A DNA stretch of 54,179 bases from Actinomycetota bacterium (GTDB lineage Bacteria > Actinomycetota > Acidimicrobiia > IMCC26256 > PALSA-555). Made by a program: the position numbers and the translations under genes. How positions within the stretch are numbered: the first letter of the stretch is position 1; every line of letters begins with the position of its first letter. Positions 6,673 through 15,457 of this stretch are shown in pieces. The DNA lies in assembly GCA_003140175.1 (NCBI GenBank), contig PLJD01000025.1, positions 132,828 to 187,006 on the forward strand, in the 5' to 3' direction. Under the pieces are notes generated by a model that saw only the letters and a program-made list of their open reading frames with translations, ran no database searches and had not been told where the DNA came from.

Positions 6673-7557
6673 TCAGCGGTCGGCGACGACGTCGACCATC
6701 AGCGCGCCCGCGGCGGTGGGATTCAGGCCGACCTGTGCTCCGGCGTCGCGGAGCGCGTCCATCTTGGCCTGGGCGGTGCCTTTGCCGCCCGAGACGATGG
6801 CGCCGGCGTGCCCCATCTTCTTGCCCGGTGGGGCGGTGACCCCCGCGATGTAGGCGACGACCGGCTTGCTCATCTCGGTCTTGATGAACTCGGCAGCTTC
6901 TTCTTCGCCGGATCCCCCGATCTCGCCGATCATCATCACCGCGTGGGTGTCGGGGTCGCCTTCGAACGCGGCGAGGCAGTCGATGAAGCTGGTGCCCGGG
7001 ACCGGGTCGCCGCCGATCCCGACGCAGGTGGTCACGCCGATGCCCTGCTGCTTGAGCTCGTAGAGCGCCTGGTAGGTGAGGGTGCCGGAGCGGCTCACGA
7101 TACCGACCGGACCTCCCGCCTTGGCGATGTGGCCGGCGGTGATGCCGATGTTGCAGCGGCCGGGGCTGATCAGCCCGGGGCAGTTCGGGCCCAGCAGCCG
7201 CACGGCGGGGTACTCGCGTCGCAGCTCGTTGTAGAACCACGCCTCGTCGTGCATCGGCACACCCTCGGTAATGACGACGATGAGCTCCACTCCCCCCGAC
7301 GCGGCATCCAGGACCGCGTCGCGGACGCCGGGCGCGGGGATGAACACGCACGACACGTTCGCGCCGGTGGCCTGGACTGCTTCGGCGACGGTCGCGAAGA
7401 CCGGGATTCCGTCCACGTCGGTGCCGGCTTTCTTCGGGTTCGTGCCGGCCACGACCTGAGTTCCGTACTCGCGGTTCAGCCGGCCGTAGAAGCGGCCCTG
7501 GGAGCCGGTCAGGCCCTGGTACACCACCTTGGTGTTCTCGTCGACGAAGATGCTCAT
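6673..7557 (-). CDS. sucD: Succinyl-CoA synthetase (ADP/GDP-forming) alpha subunit
   Basis: Forms succinyl-CoA synthetase with SucC and catalyses the substrate-level phosphorylation step of the TCA cycle. The protein is 294 residues, standard length. GLTGSQGRFYGRLNREYGT is the CoA-binding Rossmann turn, VITEGVPMHD and GPNCPGLISPG are subunit signatures, and His250 in KKMGHAGAIVSGGKGTAQAK is the phosphorylated histidine. The ATG at 7555-7557 lies seven bases after the sucC stop. Its last 35 codons are also present as a relic at 5537-5644. Confidence 0.97.
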   Translation of the reverse strand: MSIFVDENTKVVYQGLTGSQGRFYGRLNREYGTQVVAGTNPKKAGTDVDGIPVFATVAEAVQATGANVSCVFIPAPGVRDAVLDAASGGVELIVVITEGVPMHDEAWFYNELRREYPAVRLLGPNCPGLISPGRCNIGITAGHIAKAGGPVGIVSRSGTLTYQALYELKQQGIGVTTCVGIGGDPVPGTSFIDCLAAFEGDPDTHAVMMIGEIGGSGEEEAAEFIKTEMSKPVVAYIAGVTAPPGKKMGHAGAIVSGGKGTAQAKMDALRDAGAQVGLNPTAAGALMVDVVADR

Positions 7558-7564
7558 CGCGACG

Positions 7565-8710
7565 TCACTTCGCCTTGGCGAGCGCGACGACGGCCCGCGC
7601 CGCGTCGAGCATGGTCGGCTCGAGGCGGAGCCGGTCGGACAAGTGGGGTTGGAGGATGGCGCGGCCTTCCTCGGCGTTCGTGCCGTCGAGGCGGATGACG
7701 ATCGGGGAGTCGATCGCGACCCGTTCGAGGGCCTGCACGATCCCGTTGGCGACTTCCTCACCCTTCGTGATGCCGCCGAAGATGTTGATGAAGATGGCCT
7801 GCACGTCGGGGTCGTGGTTGATGACCTCGAGTGCGCCGGCCATCACGTCGGCGTTGGCGCCGCCTCCGATGTCGAGGAAGTTCGCGGCCTTGCCACCGAC
7901 CTCGTTGACGACGTCGACCGTGCTCATGGCCAGTCCCGCCCCGTTGGCGATGACGCCGACCGACCCCTCGAGGCCCACGTACTGCAGGCCCTTGCCGAAC
8001 GCTTCTTGTTCCCGGGAGTCCCGGGGCTGGGTCTCCTCGTACTGCTCGTAGTCGGGGTGGCGGAAGACGGAGTTGGCGTCGAGCGTCACTTTGGCGTCGA
8101 GTGCCCGCACCACCCCGTCGGTGGTGAGGATGAGCGGGTTGATCTCCATCAGGTCGGCGTCGGCGGCCTCGTAGCAGCGCCACAGCTTCTGGAGGATGTC
8201 GAGGGTGCCGGCCCGGGCCTCGGGGTCGAGGCCGGCCGCGCTGACCCATTCCTCACACTGGGTGGCGGTCAGCCCGTCGACGGGGTCGACCTGGATCCGG
8301 GCGATGGCGTCCGGGTTGGTGGTCGCGACGTCCTCGATCTCGACGCCGCCCTGCGCGGAGAGCATGCCGAGGTGGAGCTTGGCCGACCGGTCGAGCGTGA
8401 ACGAGGCGTAGTACTCGCGGGCGATGTCGCTCGCCTGCTCGATCCACACCAACCCGACCCGGTGGCCCTTGATGTCCATGCCGAGGATGTTCGACGCGTG
8501 GGTGCGGCACTCGGTGACGTCCGCGGCGAGCTTGACGCCGCCGGCTTTGCCTCGCCCGCCGACGTGCACTTGGGCTTTCACGACGACCGGGTAGCCGATG
8601 CCGTCGGCGGCGGCGACCGCCTCGTCGACGGTGTACGCGGCGGCGCCGGGCGAGATGGGGATGTCGTAGCGCGCGAAGAGTTGCTTGCCTTGGTACTCGA
8701 AGAGATCCAA
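7565..8710 (-). CDS. sucC: Succinyl-CoA synthetase beta subunit
   Basis: ATP-grasp partner of SucD, 381 residues. The N-terminus is MDLFEYQGKQLFARYDIP when started at TTG 8708-8710; this TTG has AGGAG five bases upstream and gives the universally conserved N-terminus, so it is preferred to the longer frame from 8800. VVKAQVHVGGRGKAGGVKLA is the nucleotide-binding strand, ADLMEINPLI the Mg site, and GSVGVIANGAGLAMSTVD and IFGGITKGEEVANGIV the C-terminal CoA-ligase domain. Confidence 0.96.
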   Translation of the reverse strand: MDLFEYQGKQLFARYDIPISPGAAAYTVDEAVAAADGIGYPVVVKAQVHVGGRGKAGGVKLAADVTECRTHASNILGMDIKGHRVGLVWIEQASDIAREYYASFTLDRSAKLHLGMLSAQGGVEIEDVATTNPDAIARIQVDPVDGLTATQCEEWVSAAGLDPEARAGTLDILQKLWRCYEAADADLMEINPLILTTDGVVRALDAKVTLDANSVFRHPDYEQYEETQPRDSREQEAFGKGLQYVGLEGSVGVIANGAGLAMSTVDVVNEVGGKAANFLDIGGGANADVMAGALEVINHDPDVQAIFINIFGGITKGEEVANGIVQALERVAIDSPIVIRLDGTNAEEGRAILQPHLSDRLRLEPTMLDAARAVVALAKAK

Positions 8711-8751
8711 CGCGACTCCTGGTTGAGGCTCGGCGGGACAGCGCCGGTCGC

Positions 8752-9168
8752 TTAGTGCGCGACCCGAGACTCTCGAGCGTCCAGCGCCCGCTCCAGCCAT
8801 TCGGTGATCTCACCGAGTGGCGCCCCGGGCGTGAAGACCCGGGCTACCCCGGCCGCCTCGAGCGTCGTCAAGTCGTCGCCGGGGATGATGCCACCGCCGA
8901 AGACGAGGACGTCGCCGCGCCCGCATTCCTGGAGGAGGGCCAGCACCCGGGAGAACAGCGTGAGGTGGGCGCCGGAGAGCACCGAGAGGCCCACCGCGTC
9001 GGCGTCCTCTTGGAGGCAGGTCTCGGCGACCTGCTCGGGGGTCTGGAAGAGTCCGGTGTAGATGACTTCGAAGCCGGCGTCCCGCAGCGCCCGCGCGATG
9101 ACCTTCGCGCCGCGATCGTGGCCGTCGAGGCCAGGTTTGGCGATGATGACGCGGTAGCGCCGCTGCAT
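8752..9168 (-). CDS. Stand-alone cobalamin-binding subunit of an acyl-CoA mutase
   Basis: A 138-residue protein made of a single B12-binding Rossmann domain. KPGLDGHDRGAKV (residues 11-23) gives the DxHxxG histidine that coordinates cobalt, VGLSVLSGAH the Ser loop, and VLVFGGGIIP the GG motif. It matches the C-terminal domain of methylmalonyl-CoA mutase and the small subunits of split mutases (archaeal-type MCM, 2-hydroxyisobutyryl-CoA mutase HcmB). No large mutase subunit is in the window, so the substrate is open. It is directly upstream of sucC-sucD, 41 bases apart, which fits delivery of succinyl-CoA from propionyl-CoA. ATG at 9166-9168. Confidence 0.85.
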   Translation of the reverse strand: MQRRYRVIIAKPGLDGHDRGAKVIARALRDAGFEVIYTGLFQTPEQVAETCLQEDADAVGLSVLSGAHLTLFSRVLALLQECGRGDVLVFGGGIIPGDDLTTLEAAGVARVFTPGAPLGEITEWLERALDARESRVAH

Positions 9169-9213
9169 GGGCTCCCCCGGGATCCACCCGCTGTCTCCGG
9201 AAGGCGCCACCCT

Positions 9214-9729
9214 ATGCAGCCCCGACTGGACCGGGCCATTCCCGACGGGTACCAAAGGGCCGTGCCCCCCGCCCCGTCCGACCGCCGCCTCCTCGTTTTC
9301 ACCGGCGCCATCGTCATCCTGGCCGGTGCCCTGTTCGCCGGGGTCCTGTTCTTCAGCACCGGCGGCGGGGATCCCACGCCGAAGCCCGGCCCGATCTACA
9401 TCGGTCTCGAGTCCGATCTGCGCAATTCGGTCACGACCGGCGGGCCGCTCTACTTCGCCCATCCTTTCGGCGGCACCGGCTTCTGGCTCGCCATCGAGGA
9501 CCATCAGCTCGTGGCGCTCGTGGCCCGCCGGCCGGGCACCGCGTCGTGCACCGCGAAGTGGGAATCGCACCGCAACGCCTACATCGACTGCCACAACGAC
9601 GACCTGACCAGCAAGGAGCTGAACCGCTACCCGATCCAGATGATCGCGAGCGGCGCCGAGAAGGGCGGGATCATCATCAACTTCGCCCGCGTCACCAAGG
9701 CCCCCGAACCGCTCCCGGCGAAGCGCTGA
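9214..9729 (+). CDS. Single-pass membrane-anchored protein, unknown function
   Basis: 171 residues. The ATG at 9214 has GGAAGG nine bases upstream; a GTG at 9262 is an alternative. A membrane helix, LLVFTGAIVILAGALFAGVL, lies at about residues 25-45 and is followed by a GGGDPTPKPG linker. The C-terminal 115 residues, predicted outside the cell, include two cysteines (SCTAK and YIDCHN, 17 residues apart) that could form a disulfide, and KELNRYPI near the end. I recognise no family. It is divergent from the cobalamin-binding gene and convergent with pcrA, seven bases from it. Confidence 0.7.
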   Translation: MQPRLDRAIPDGYQRAVPPAPSDRRLLVFTGAIVILAGALFAGVLFFSTGGGDPTPKPGPIYIGLESDLRNSVTTGGPLYFAHPFGGTGFWLAIEDHQLVALVARRPGTASCTAKWESHRNAYIDCHNDDLTSKELNRYPIQMIASGAEKGGIIINFARVTKAPEPLPAKR

Positions 9730-9736
9730 CGCCGCG

Positions 9737-12061
9737 TCAGGCCTGCGGGCGCCGCAGCGGCGCCCAGGCGAGCAACAGGCGCTTCTCCCCCAGGTCGCGA
9801 AACTGCACCACCGCCTCGGCCGCGTCACCCCGGCCTTCCACGTCGAGGACCACGCCCTCGCCGAAGGTGTCGTGCACCACGTCGTCGCCGATCCGAATGC
9901 CGAGGTCCTGGGCGCCGTGACCGGGCGCGGCGCCGGCTCGCAGCGCCGCGTCCACGACCGCGTCCCGGTGGGCGTCGAGGCCCATCCGGGGATGCTCCTC
10001 ACCGACCGCGTGGACCAGCTCGGCGGGGATCTCGCCGAGGAACCGGCTAGGTGAGTAGTAGTCCGTCGCGCCGTAGAGGGTGCGCCGCCACGCGTGGCAC
10101 AGATAGAGGCGCTCGCGGGCCCGGGTGATGCCGACGTAGCAGAGTCGGCGCTCCTCCTCGAGGCTCTCGGGGTCACCGAGGCTGCGCAGGTGGGGGAAGA
10201 CGCCGTCCTCGAGCCCGGTGATGAACACGACGGGGTACTCGAGGCCCTTCGCGGCGTGCAGCGTCATCAGCGTCACCGCGCTGTGGTCTTCGTCGTCACC
10301 CTCGGCGGTGTCGAGATCGGTGATGAGCGACACCGCCTCGAGGAACGCGGCGATGCGGGCCACGCCGGTCGGAGCGGTGACGGGCGTGTCGGCGTCGCCG
10401 TCGGTGCCGATCCCCGCGATTCCGGGCAGGCCGGTGAGGTCTCCCCCGTCGAGGGCGGCGTCGAACTCTTGGCACACGCCGATGAACTCTTGGAGGTTCT
10501 CGAGGCGTCCCTGGGCTTCGATCGAGCGTTCCGCCTCCAGCTCGGCGAGGTAGCCGGAGTGCTCCAGAATCGCTTCGACGGTGCGCGCGACTCCATGCGC
10601 CGCGGCGCGCTCGCAGACCGCCATGAGCTCGAGGAGGTCCTGGATCCCGCTGCGCGCCTTGCCGGACACGTTGGCGACCGGGGCTTCGCGCAGCGCGTCG
10701 CGAAACGTGAGACCTGACGCCCGGGCGTACGCGTCGACTTTGGCGACGGAGGTGTCACCGACGCCCCGCTTGGGGACGTTCACGATGCGTTTCCACGACA
10801 CTTCGTCGTCGGGATTGACCAGCGCCCGTAGGTACGCCAGGGAGTCCTTGACCTCCCGCCGGTCGTAGAACTTCACGCCGCCGACCACCCGGTACGGGAT
10901 CCCCGCCCGCACGAGTGACTCTTCGAGGATGCGGCTCTGCGCGTTCGTCCGATAGAAGATGGCCAGGTCGCCGAACCGGTACCCGTCGTCGTCGGTGAGG
11001 CGCGTCGTCTCGGACGCGCAGAAATTCGCCTCGTCGTGCTCGTCCTCGGCTTGGTATCGGGTGAGGAGCTCGCCGCCGATCTGTTCGGTCCAGAGATGCT
11101 TGGGGCGGCGGGCCGCGTTGTTGGCGATCACCGCGTTCGCGGCGTCGAGGATGGACTGCGTCGAGCGGTAGTTCTGCTCGAGGACGATCACGGTCGCGTC
11201 GGGGAAGGCCTCCTCGAAGCGCAGCAGGTTTCGGTAGTCGGCGCCTCGAAAGGCGTAGACCGCCTGGTCGGCGTCGCCGACCACCATGATGTTGCGATGC
11301 TCGGTGGCGAGGAGGCGTACCAGTTCCCACTGGGCGAGGTTGGTGTCCTGAAACTCGTCGACCAGGACGTAGGAGAAGCGGTACCGCCATCGGGCCAACG
11401 CGTCGGGATGCTCCCGGAACAGGCGCACCGCGAGCAGCAACAGGTCGTCGAAATCGACCGCGGAGGCCTCGAGAAGGCGCCGCTGGTACTCGCGGTAGAC
11501 GGCGGCGTAGCGCTGCTCGGGGGGTGTCACGGCGGCCTCGAGGACTTCGTCGGGGGTGACGAGGTCGTTCTTGAACGCCGAGATCCGGGCGTGGAGCTGG
11601 CGGGGTGGGAACCGCTTGGGGTCGAGGTTCAGGTCGCGTCGGACGTAGTCGACGAGGCGGACCGAGTCGGACTGGTCGTAGATCGTGAACGAGGAGCGCA
11701 GGCCGACCCGGGCGGCCTCCCGGCGCAGGATCCGGGCGCAGGCCGAATGGAAGGTGGAGACCCACATGCGGTGGGCGACCGGGCCGACGAGCGCGGCGAC
11801 CCGTTCCTTCATCTCACCGGCGGCCTTGTTCGTGAACGTGATGGCGAGGAGCCCGAACGGCGAGACGCGCCGGGTGGCGATCAGATACGCGATTCGGTGC
11901 GTGAGGACGCGGGTCTTGCCGGAGCCGGCGCCGGCGACGATGAGGAGCGGCCCGTCGGGGGCGGTCGCCGCTTCTCGTTGGATGGGGTTCAGGCCCTCGA
12001 GGAGCGCCTCGACGTCGGGACTGTCAGCCGGGGAGGTAGGCGCGGCCGAGACTTCGGGCAT
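9737..12061 (-). CDS. pcrA: Superfamily 1 3'-5' DNA helicase, PcrA/UvrD type
   Basis: ATP-dependent 3'-5' helicase for nucleotide-excision and mismatch repair and for clearing stalled forks. 774 residues, typical for UvrD/PcrA. LNPIQREAA is the Q motif, VAGAGSGKTRVLTHR (residues 43-57) Walker A, TFTNKAAGEMKERV motif Ia, VDEFQDTN Walker B, VVGDADQAVYAFRGAD motif III, and EQNYRS, VTLMTLHAAKGLEYPVVF and CYVGITRARERLYL motifs IV-VI. The C-terminus ends in a short Tudor-like GDDVVHDTFGEGVVLDVEG segment as in PcrA. In M. tuberculosis uvrD1 also lies next to sucCD. Confidence 0.95.
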   Translation of the reverse strand: MPEVSAAPTSPADSPDVEALLEGLNPIQREAATAPDGPLLIVAGAGSGKTRVLTHRIAYLIATRRVSPFGLLAITFTNKAAGEMKERVAALVGPVAHRMWVSTFHSACARILRREAARVGLRSSFTIYDQSDSVRLVDYVRRDLNLDPKRFPPRQLHARISAFKNDLVTPDEVLEAAVTPPEQRYAAVYREYQRRLLEASAVDFDDLLLLAVRLFREHPDALARWRYRFSYVLVDEFQDTNLAQWELVRLLATEHRNIMVVGDADQAVYAFRGADYRNLLRFEEAFPDATVIVLEQNYRSTQSILDAANAVIANNAARRPKHLWTEQIGGELLTRYQAEDEHDEANFCASETTRLTDDDGYRFGDLAIFYRTNAQSRILEESLVRAGIPYRVVGGVKFYDRREVKDSLAYLRALVNPDDEVSWKRIVNVPKRGVGDTSVAKVDAYARASGLTFRDALREAPVANVSGKARSGIQDLLELMAVCERAAAHGVARTVEAILEHSGYLAELEAERSIEAQGRLENLQEFIGVCQEFDAALDGGDLTGLPGIAGIGTDGDADTPVTAPTGVARIAAFLEAVSLITDLDTAEGDDEDHSAVTLMTLHAAKGLEYPVVFITGLEDGVFPHLRSLGDPESLEEERRLCYVGITRARERLYLCHAWRRTLYGATDYYSPSRFLGEIPAELVHAVGEEHPRMGLDAHRDAVVDAALRAGAAPGHGAQDLGIRIGDDVVHDTFGEGVVLDVEGRGDAAEAVVQFRDLGEKRLLLAWAPLRRPQA

Positions 12062-12115
12062 GACGTGGCCATCGTACCGGGGGGCTGCGTCGGGAACGCC
12101 GACGTCACGAGCGGG

Positions 12116-12343
12116 TCAGGGTCCGACGCGTAGCAGATGGGTCCCGGCTTGATCCAAGGCGAGCGTCAGCGCGCCGGTGCGCGGGTCCCGCCACGCGGCG
12201 TGATACGGCAACCAGGTCACGGGCAGGCCCGGGTCGGTCGGGTCGCTGCCGCTCGGTACCCGACGGAACCGCTGGCGGAGCCGGTCCACGATCCAGGTGT
12301 ACTGCGCGGTGCGGACCTGCTCTTCGCCGAAGCGGGTTTCCAT
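12116..12343 (-). CDS. Small hypothetical protein
   Basis: 75 residues with no recognised domain. The N-terminal half is charged and likely helical (FGEEQVRTAQYTWIVDRLRQ); the rest has DPTDPGLPVTWLPYHAAWRD and a C-terminal beta-like ALTLALDQAGTHLL. The ATG has no clear ribosome-binding site and the frame stays open upstream without a start codon. It lies between dtd and pcrA on the same strand. It may be a real small gene or chance; codon use is GC-rich as in neighbours. Confidence 0.4.
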   Translation of the reverse strand: METRFGEEQVRTAQYTWIVDRLRQRFRRVPSGSDPTDPGLPVTWLPYHAAWRDPRTGALTLALDQAGTHLLRVGP

Positions 12344-12415
12344 GTCGACATCGTGAGCGCCGCATCCTGAGGAAACGCTGAGCCGGGTGTAAGGCGCGTG
12401 TGAGGTTTCGGGCGA

Positions 12416-12853
12416 TCAGCTCTCGAGGAGGAGCGTCACCGGGCCGTCGTTGACGAGCTCGACCGCCATGTGGGCCCCGAACCGTCCGGTCGCGACCTCG
12501 GCACCGAGGGCGCGAAGCGTGGCGGTGAAGGCCTCGACGAGCGGCTCGGCCACGGAGGGTGACGCGGCGGCGCTCCACGACGGCCGTCGGCCCCGGCGGG
12601 TGTCGCCGTAGAGGGTGAACTGGCTGACCACGAGCGCGGCCCGGGTCGTGTCGGCCAGGGAACGCTGCATCGGCGCGTCGCCGTCGGCGAACACCCGCAG
12701 GTTCCAGACCTGCTCGGCCAGCCGGCGGGCGGCGGCCTCGTCGTCGTCGTGGGTGACGCCGACGAGCACGCAGAGTCCGCCGCCGATCTCGCCCACCAGC
12801 TCATGCTCGACGCGGACGCGTGCCTCGGTCACCCGTTGGATCAGCGCCCGCAC
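12416..12853 (-). CDS. dtd: D-aminoacyl-tRNA deacylase
   Basis: Hydrolyses D-aminoacyl-tRNA (and Gly-tRNA-Ala), a chirality proofreading step. 145 residues, the normal length. The N-terminus [15 protein letters not shown] is diagnostic, [17 protein letters not shown] holds the active-site SQFTL loop, and [21 protein letters not shown] carries the NxGPVT motif that contributes the cross-subunit Gly-Pro. It starts at GTG 12851-12853, 27 bases after the aldolase gene. Confidence 0.95.
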   Translation of the reverse strand: MRALIQRVTEARVRVEHELVGEIGGGLCVLVGVTHDDDEAAARRLAEQVWNLRVFADGDAPMQRSLADTTRAALVVSQFTLYGDTRRGRRPSWSAAASPSVAEPLVEAFTATLRALGAEVATGRFGAHMAVELVNDGPVTLLLES

Positions 12854-12880
12854 GACGCGACGGCCGCGGCCCGCCGGGGC

Positions 12881-13903
12881 TTAGGCCGCCTGCTCCATGC
12901 TCGGCGTGTACTCGCCGGAGCGAGCCAGGCTGTTGAGCCGGGCCCGCTGCAAGAAGGCGTGCTGCGCCGCCGCCCGGTTGGCCGGATCGCCGCGCCAGGC
13001 CTGCTGGGCGGCGGCCTGCAACGCCCGACCGTACGAGAAGCTCAGCTGCCACGGATGGGGACCACGCTGGTTCATGGCGCTGAGATGCGCGGTGGCGTCC
13101 TCGTCGCTCTGACCCCCGGAGAGGAACACGATCCCGGGTACCGCGGCGGGGACAGTCCAGCGCAAGCAGTCGATCGTCTCGTCGGCCACCTGTCCGACCG
13201 GGGCCTGCTCGGTCGCCTCGTAGCCCGAAAGCACCATGTTGGGCTTCAACAAGGTGCCGGGCAGGAAGATCCGCTGGTCGTCGAGGGCGCGGTACACGGA
13301 TTCGAGGACCGCGAGGGTCACCTGCTTCGAGCCTTGGATCGTGTGATCGCCCTCCATGTACACCTCGGGCTCCACGATGGGCACGATGCCAGCCTCCTGG
13401 CAGAGCGCGGCGTAGCGGGCCAGGGCGTGCGCGTTGACGTCGATCGCGTACGGCGAGGGCAGCACGTCGGTGATCGTGTACGTGGCCCGCCACTTCGCGA
13501 AGCGGGCGCCGAGCATGTGGTACTCGGCGAGGCGATCCCGCAGCCCGTCGAGACCTTCGGTGACGGTCTCGCTCGACGCGGCGAGGGCGAGCGGCTTGGC
13601 GCCGCTGTCGACCTTGATCCCCGGGATGACACCTTGACTCTCGAGCACCTTCGGGAACGCGACGCCGTCGAGGGAGGGCTGGCGGATCGTCTCGTCGAAG
13701 AGGATGACCCCGCTGATGCAGTCGCCGATCCCCTCGGTGGCGAAGAGCAGGTCTCGGTAGGCGCGTCGGTTGTCCTCGGTCGACTCCACGCCGATCTTGT
13801 CGAACCGCTTCTTGATCGTCGGTCCGCTCTCGTCGGCGGCGAGGATCCCCTTGCCGGGGGCGACCAGCGCTCGGGCGGTCGCTTCCAGGGTCTTGGTGTC
13901 CAT
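12881..13903 (-). CDS. fba: Class I fructose-bisphosphate aldolase
   Basis: Schiff-base aldolase of glycolysis/gluconeogenesis. 340 residues with the ATG at 13901-13903, which has GGGAG eight bases upstream and gives MDTKTLEATARALVAPGKGI. A GTG at 13916-13918 would add five residues and overlap guaA. GKGILAADES, Lys137 in ARFAKWRATY, EPEV, and Lys220 in LPGTLLKPNMVLSGYEA (Schiff-base lysine) and FLSGGQSDEDATAHL match the animal/plant-like class I family rather than the bacterial DhnA type. Confidence 0.95.
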   Translation of the reverse strand: MDTKTLEATARALVAPGKGILAADESGPTIKKRFDKIGVESTEDNRRAYRDLLFATEGIGDCISGVILFDETIRQPSLDGVAFPKVLESQGVIPGIKVDSGAKPLALAASSETVTEGLDGLRDRLAEYHMLGARFAKWRATYTITDVLPSPYAIDVNAHALARYAALCQEAGIVPIVEPEVYMEGDHTIQGSKQVTLAVLESVYRALDDQRIFLPGTLLKPNMVLSGYEATEQAPVGQVADETIDCLRWTVPAAVPGIVFLSGGQSDEDATAHLSAMNQRGPHPWQLSFSYGRALQAAAQQAWRGDPANRAAAQHAFLQRARLNSLARSGEYTPSMEQAA

Positions 13904-13908
13904 CGGGT

Positions 13909-15450
13909 TCACTCCCACTCGATCGTTCCGGGCGGCTTGCTGGTGATGTCGTACGCGACGCGGTTCACGCCGGGAACCTCGTTGATGATGCGGGACGCGA
14001 TGCGTTCGAGCAGCTCGTGCGGGAGCCGGGCCCAGTCCGCCGTCATCGCGTCCTCCGAGGTCACCGCCCGCACCACGACTGGGTATTCGTAGGTGCGGCC
14101 GTCGCCCATCACCCCCACGGTGCGCACAGCGGGCAGCACCGCGAAGCTTTGCCAGAGCTCACGATACAGCCCCGCCCGTCGAACCTCGTCGGTGACGACG
14201 TCGTCGGCCTGGCGGAGCGTCTCGAGGCGATCGGGTGTCACGTCGCCGATGATCCGCACCGCGAGCCCGGGCCCAGGGAACGGCTGACGCCAGACGATCT
14301 CCTCGGGCAACCCGAGTTCCTCGCCGATCGCACGCACCTCGTCCTTGAACAGATTGCGCAGCGGTTCGACGAGCTCGAACTGCATGTCGTCGGGGAGCCC
14401 ACCGACGTTGTGGTGCGACTTGATCGTGGCGTTGTCGGCGCCACCCGATTCGACGATGTCGGGGTACAGCGTCCCCTGAACGAGGTAGGGGGCATCGGCG
14501 AGGTCGGCGGCGACCTCTTCGAACACGCGGATGAAGGTCTCGCCAATGATCTTGCGCTTGCGTTCGGGGTCGGTCACGCCGACCAGGGCGCTGAGGAAGC
14601 GATCGGCGGCTTTGACGTGCACGAGATCGACTTGGAATTGACGCCGGAAGGTCTCCTCGACCTGGTCGGCCTCGCCGAGGCGGAGCAGTCCGGTGTCGAC
14701 GAAGACGCAGGTGAGCTGGTCACCGACCGTCTTGTGGACCAGGGCGGCGGCGACCGCCGAGTCGACACCGCCGGAGAGCCCGCAGACGACCCGGGCTTCG
14801 CCGACTTGGGCGCGGACCGCGGCGATCGCCTCGTCGATGATCGACGTGTGCGTCCAGGTGGGACGACAGCCGCACACGTCGAACAGGAAGGCGTGGAACA
14901 CGTCGGCGCCCCGCTCGGTGTGGATCACCTCGGGGTGGAACTGCACGCCGTACCGGGCCCGATCGCGGTCCTCGAAGGCGGCGACGGGCGCGCCGGGGGC
15001 GCGGGCGGTGACCACCGAGCCCGACGGCGCGCGGGTGATCGCGTCGCCGTGGCTCATCCACACCGTCCGCTCAGCCGGGGCGTCGGCGAGCAGGACCGAC
15101 GCCGCGTCGGTGCGGGTCATGGGGGTGCGCCCGTACTCGCCGCCACCGGTGCGTTGGACCTCCCCGTCGAGCTGGAGTGCCACGAGCTGCGCTCCGTAGC
15201 AGATTCCCAGGATCGGAACGCCGGCGTCGTAGACGGCAGGGTCGATGCTCGGTGCGCCGTCGACGTGGACCGACGCGGGACCGCCCGAGAGGATGATCCC
15301 GCGGGGCCGGCGAGCCAGCAGCTCAGCGAGCGGTGTGCTGCGCGGGACGATCTCGGAGTAGACCCGCGCCTCGCGGACCCGCCGCGCGATCAACTGCGCG
15401 TACTGAGCCCCGAAGTCGACGACGAGAACGGTGTCGTGCTGGGGCGCCAA
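13909..15450 (-). CDS. guaA: GMP synthase (glutamine-hydrolysing)
   Basis: Converts XMP to GMP with glutamine as ammonia donor. 513 residues in three parts: a class I glutamine amidotransferase (Cys84 in LGICYGAQL, His/Glu in GVQFHPEV near residue 170), an ATP pyrophosphatase (P-loop LSGGVDSAV at 225-233) and a C-terminal dimerisation domain ending [17 protein letters not shown]. The only plausible start that yields the usual short N-terminus before [20 protein letters not shown] is TTG at 15448-15450, seven bases after the guaB3 stop; its ribosome-binding site is poor. Confidence 0.94.
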   Translation of the reverse strand: MAPQHDTVLVVDFGAQYAQLIARRVREARVYSEIVPRSTPLAELLARRPRGIILSGGPASVHVDGAPSIDPAVYDAGVPILGICYGAQLVALQLDGEVQRTGGGEYGRTPMTRTDAASVLLADAPAERTVWMSHGDAITRAPSGSVVTARAPGAPVAAFEDRDRARYGVQFHPEVIHTERGADVFHAFLFDVCGCRPTWTHTSIIDEAIAAVRAQVGEARVVCGLSGGVDSAVAAALVHKTVGDQLTCVFVDTGLLRLGEADQVEETFRRQFQVDLVHVKAADRFLSALVGVTDPERKRKIIGETFIRVFEEVAADLADAPYLVQGTLYPDIVESGGADNATIKSHHNVGGLPDDMQFELVEPLRNLFKDEVRAIGEELGLPEEIVWRQPFPGPGLAVRIIGDVTPDRLETLRQADDVVTDEVRRAGLYRELWQSFAVLPAVRTVGVMGDGRTYEYPVVVRAVTSEDAMTADWARLPHELLERIASRIINEVPGVNRVAYDITSKPPGTIEWE

Positions 15451-15457
15451 GGCGCGC

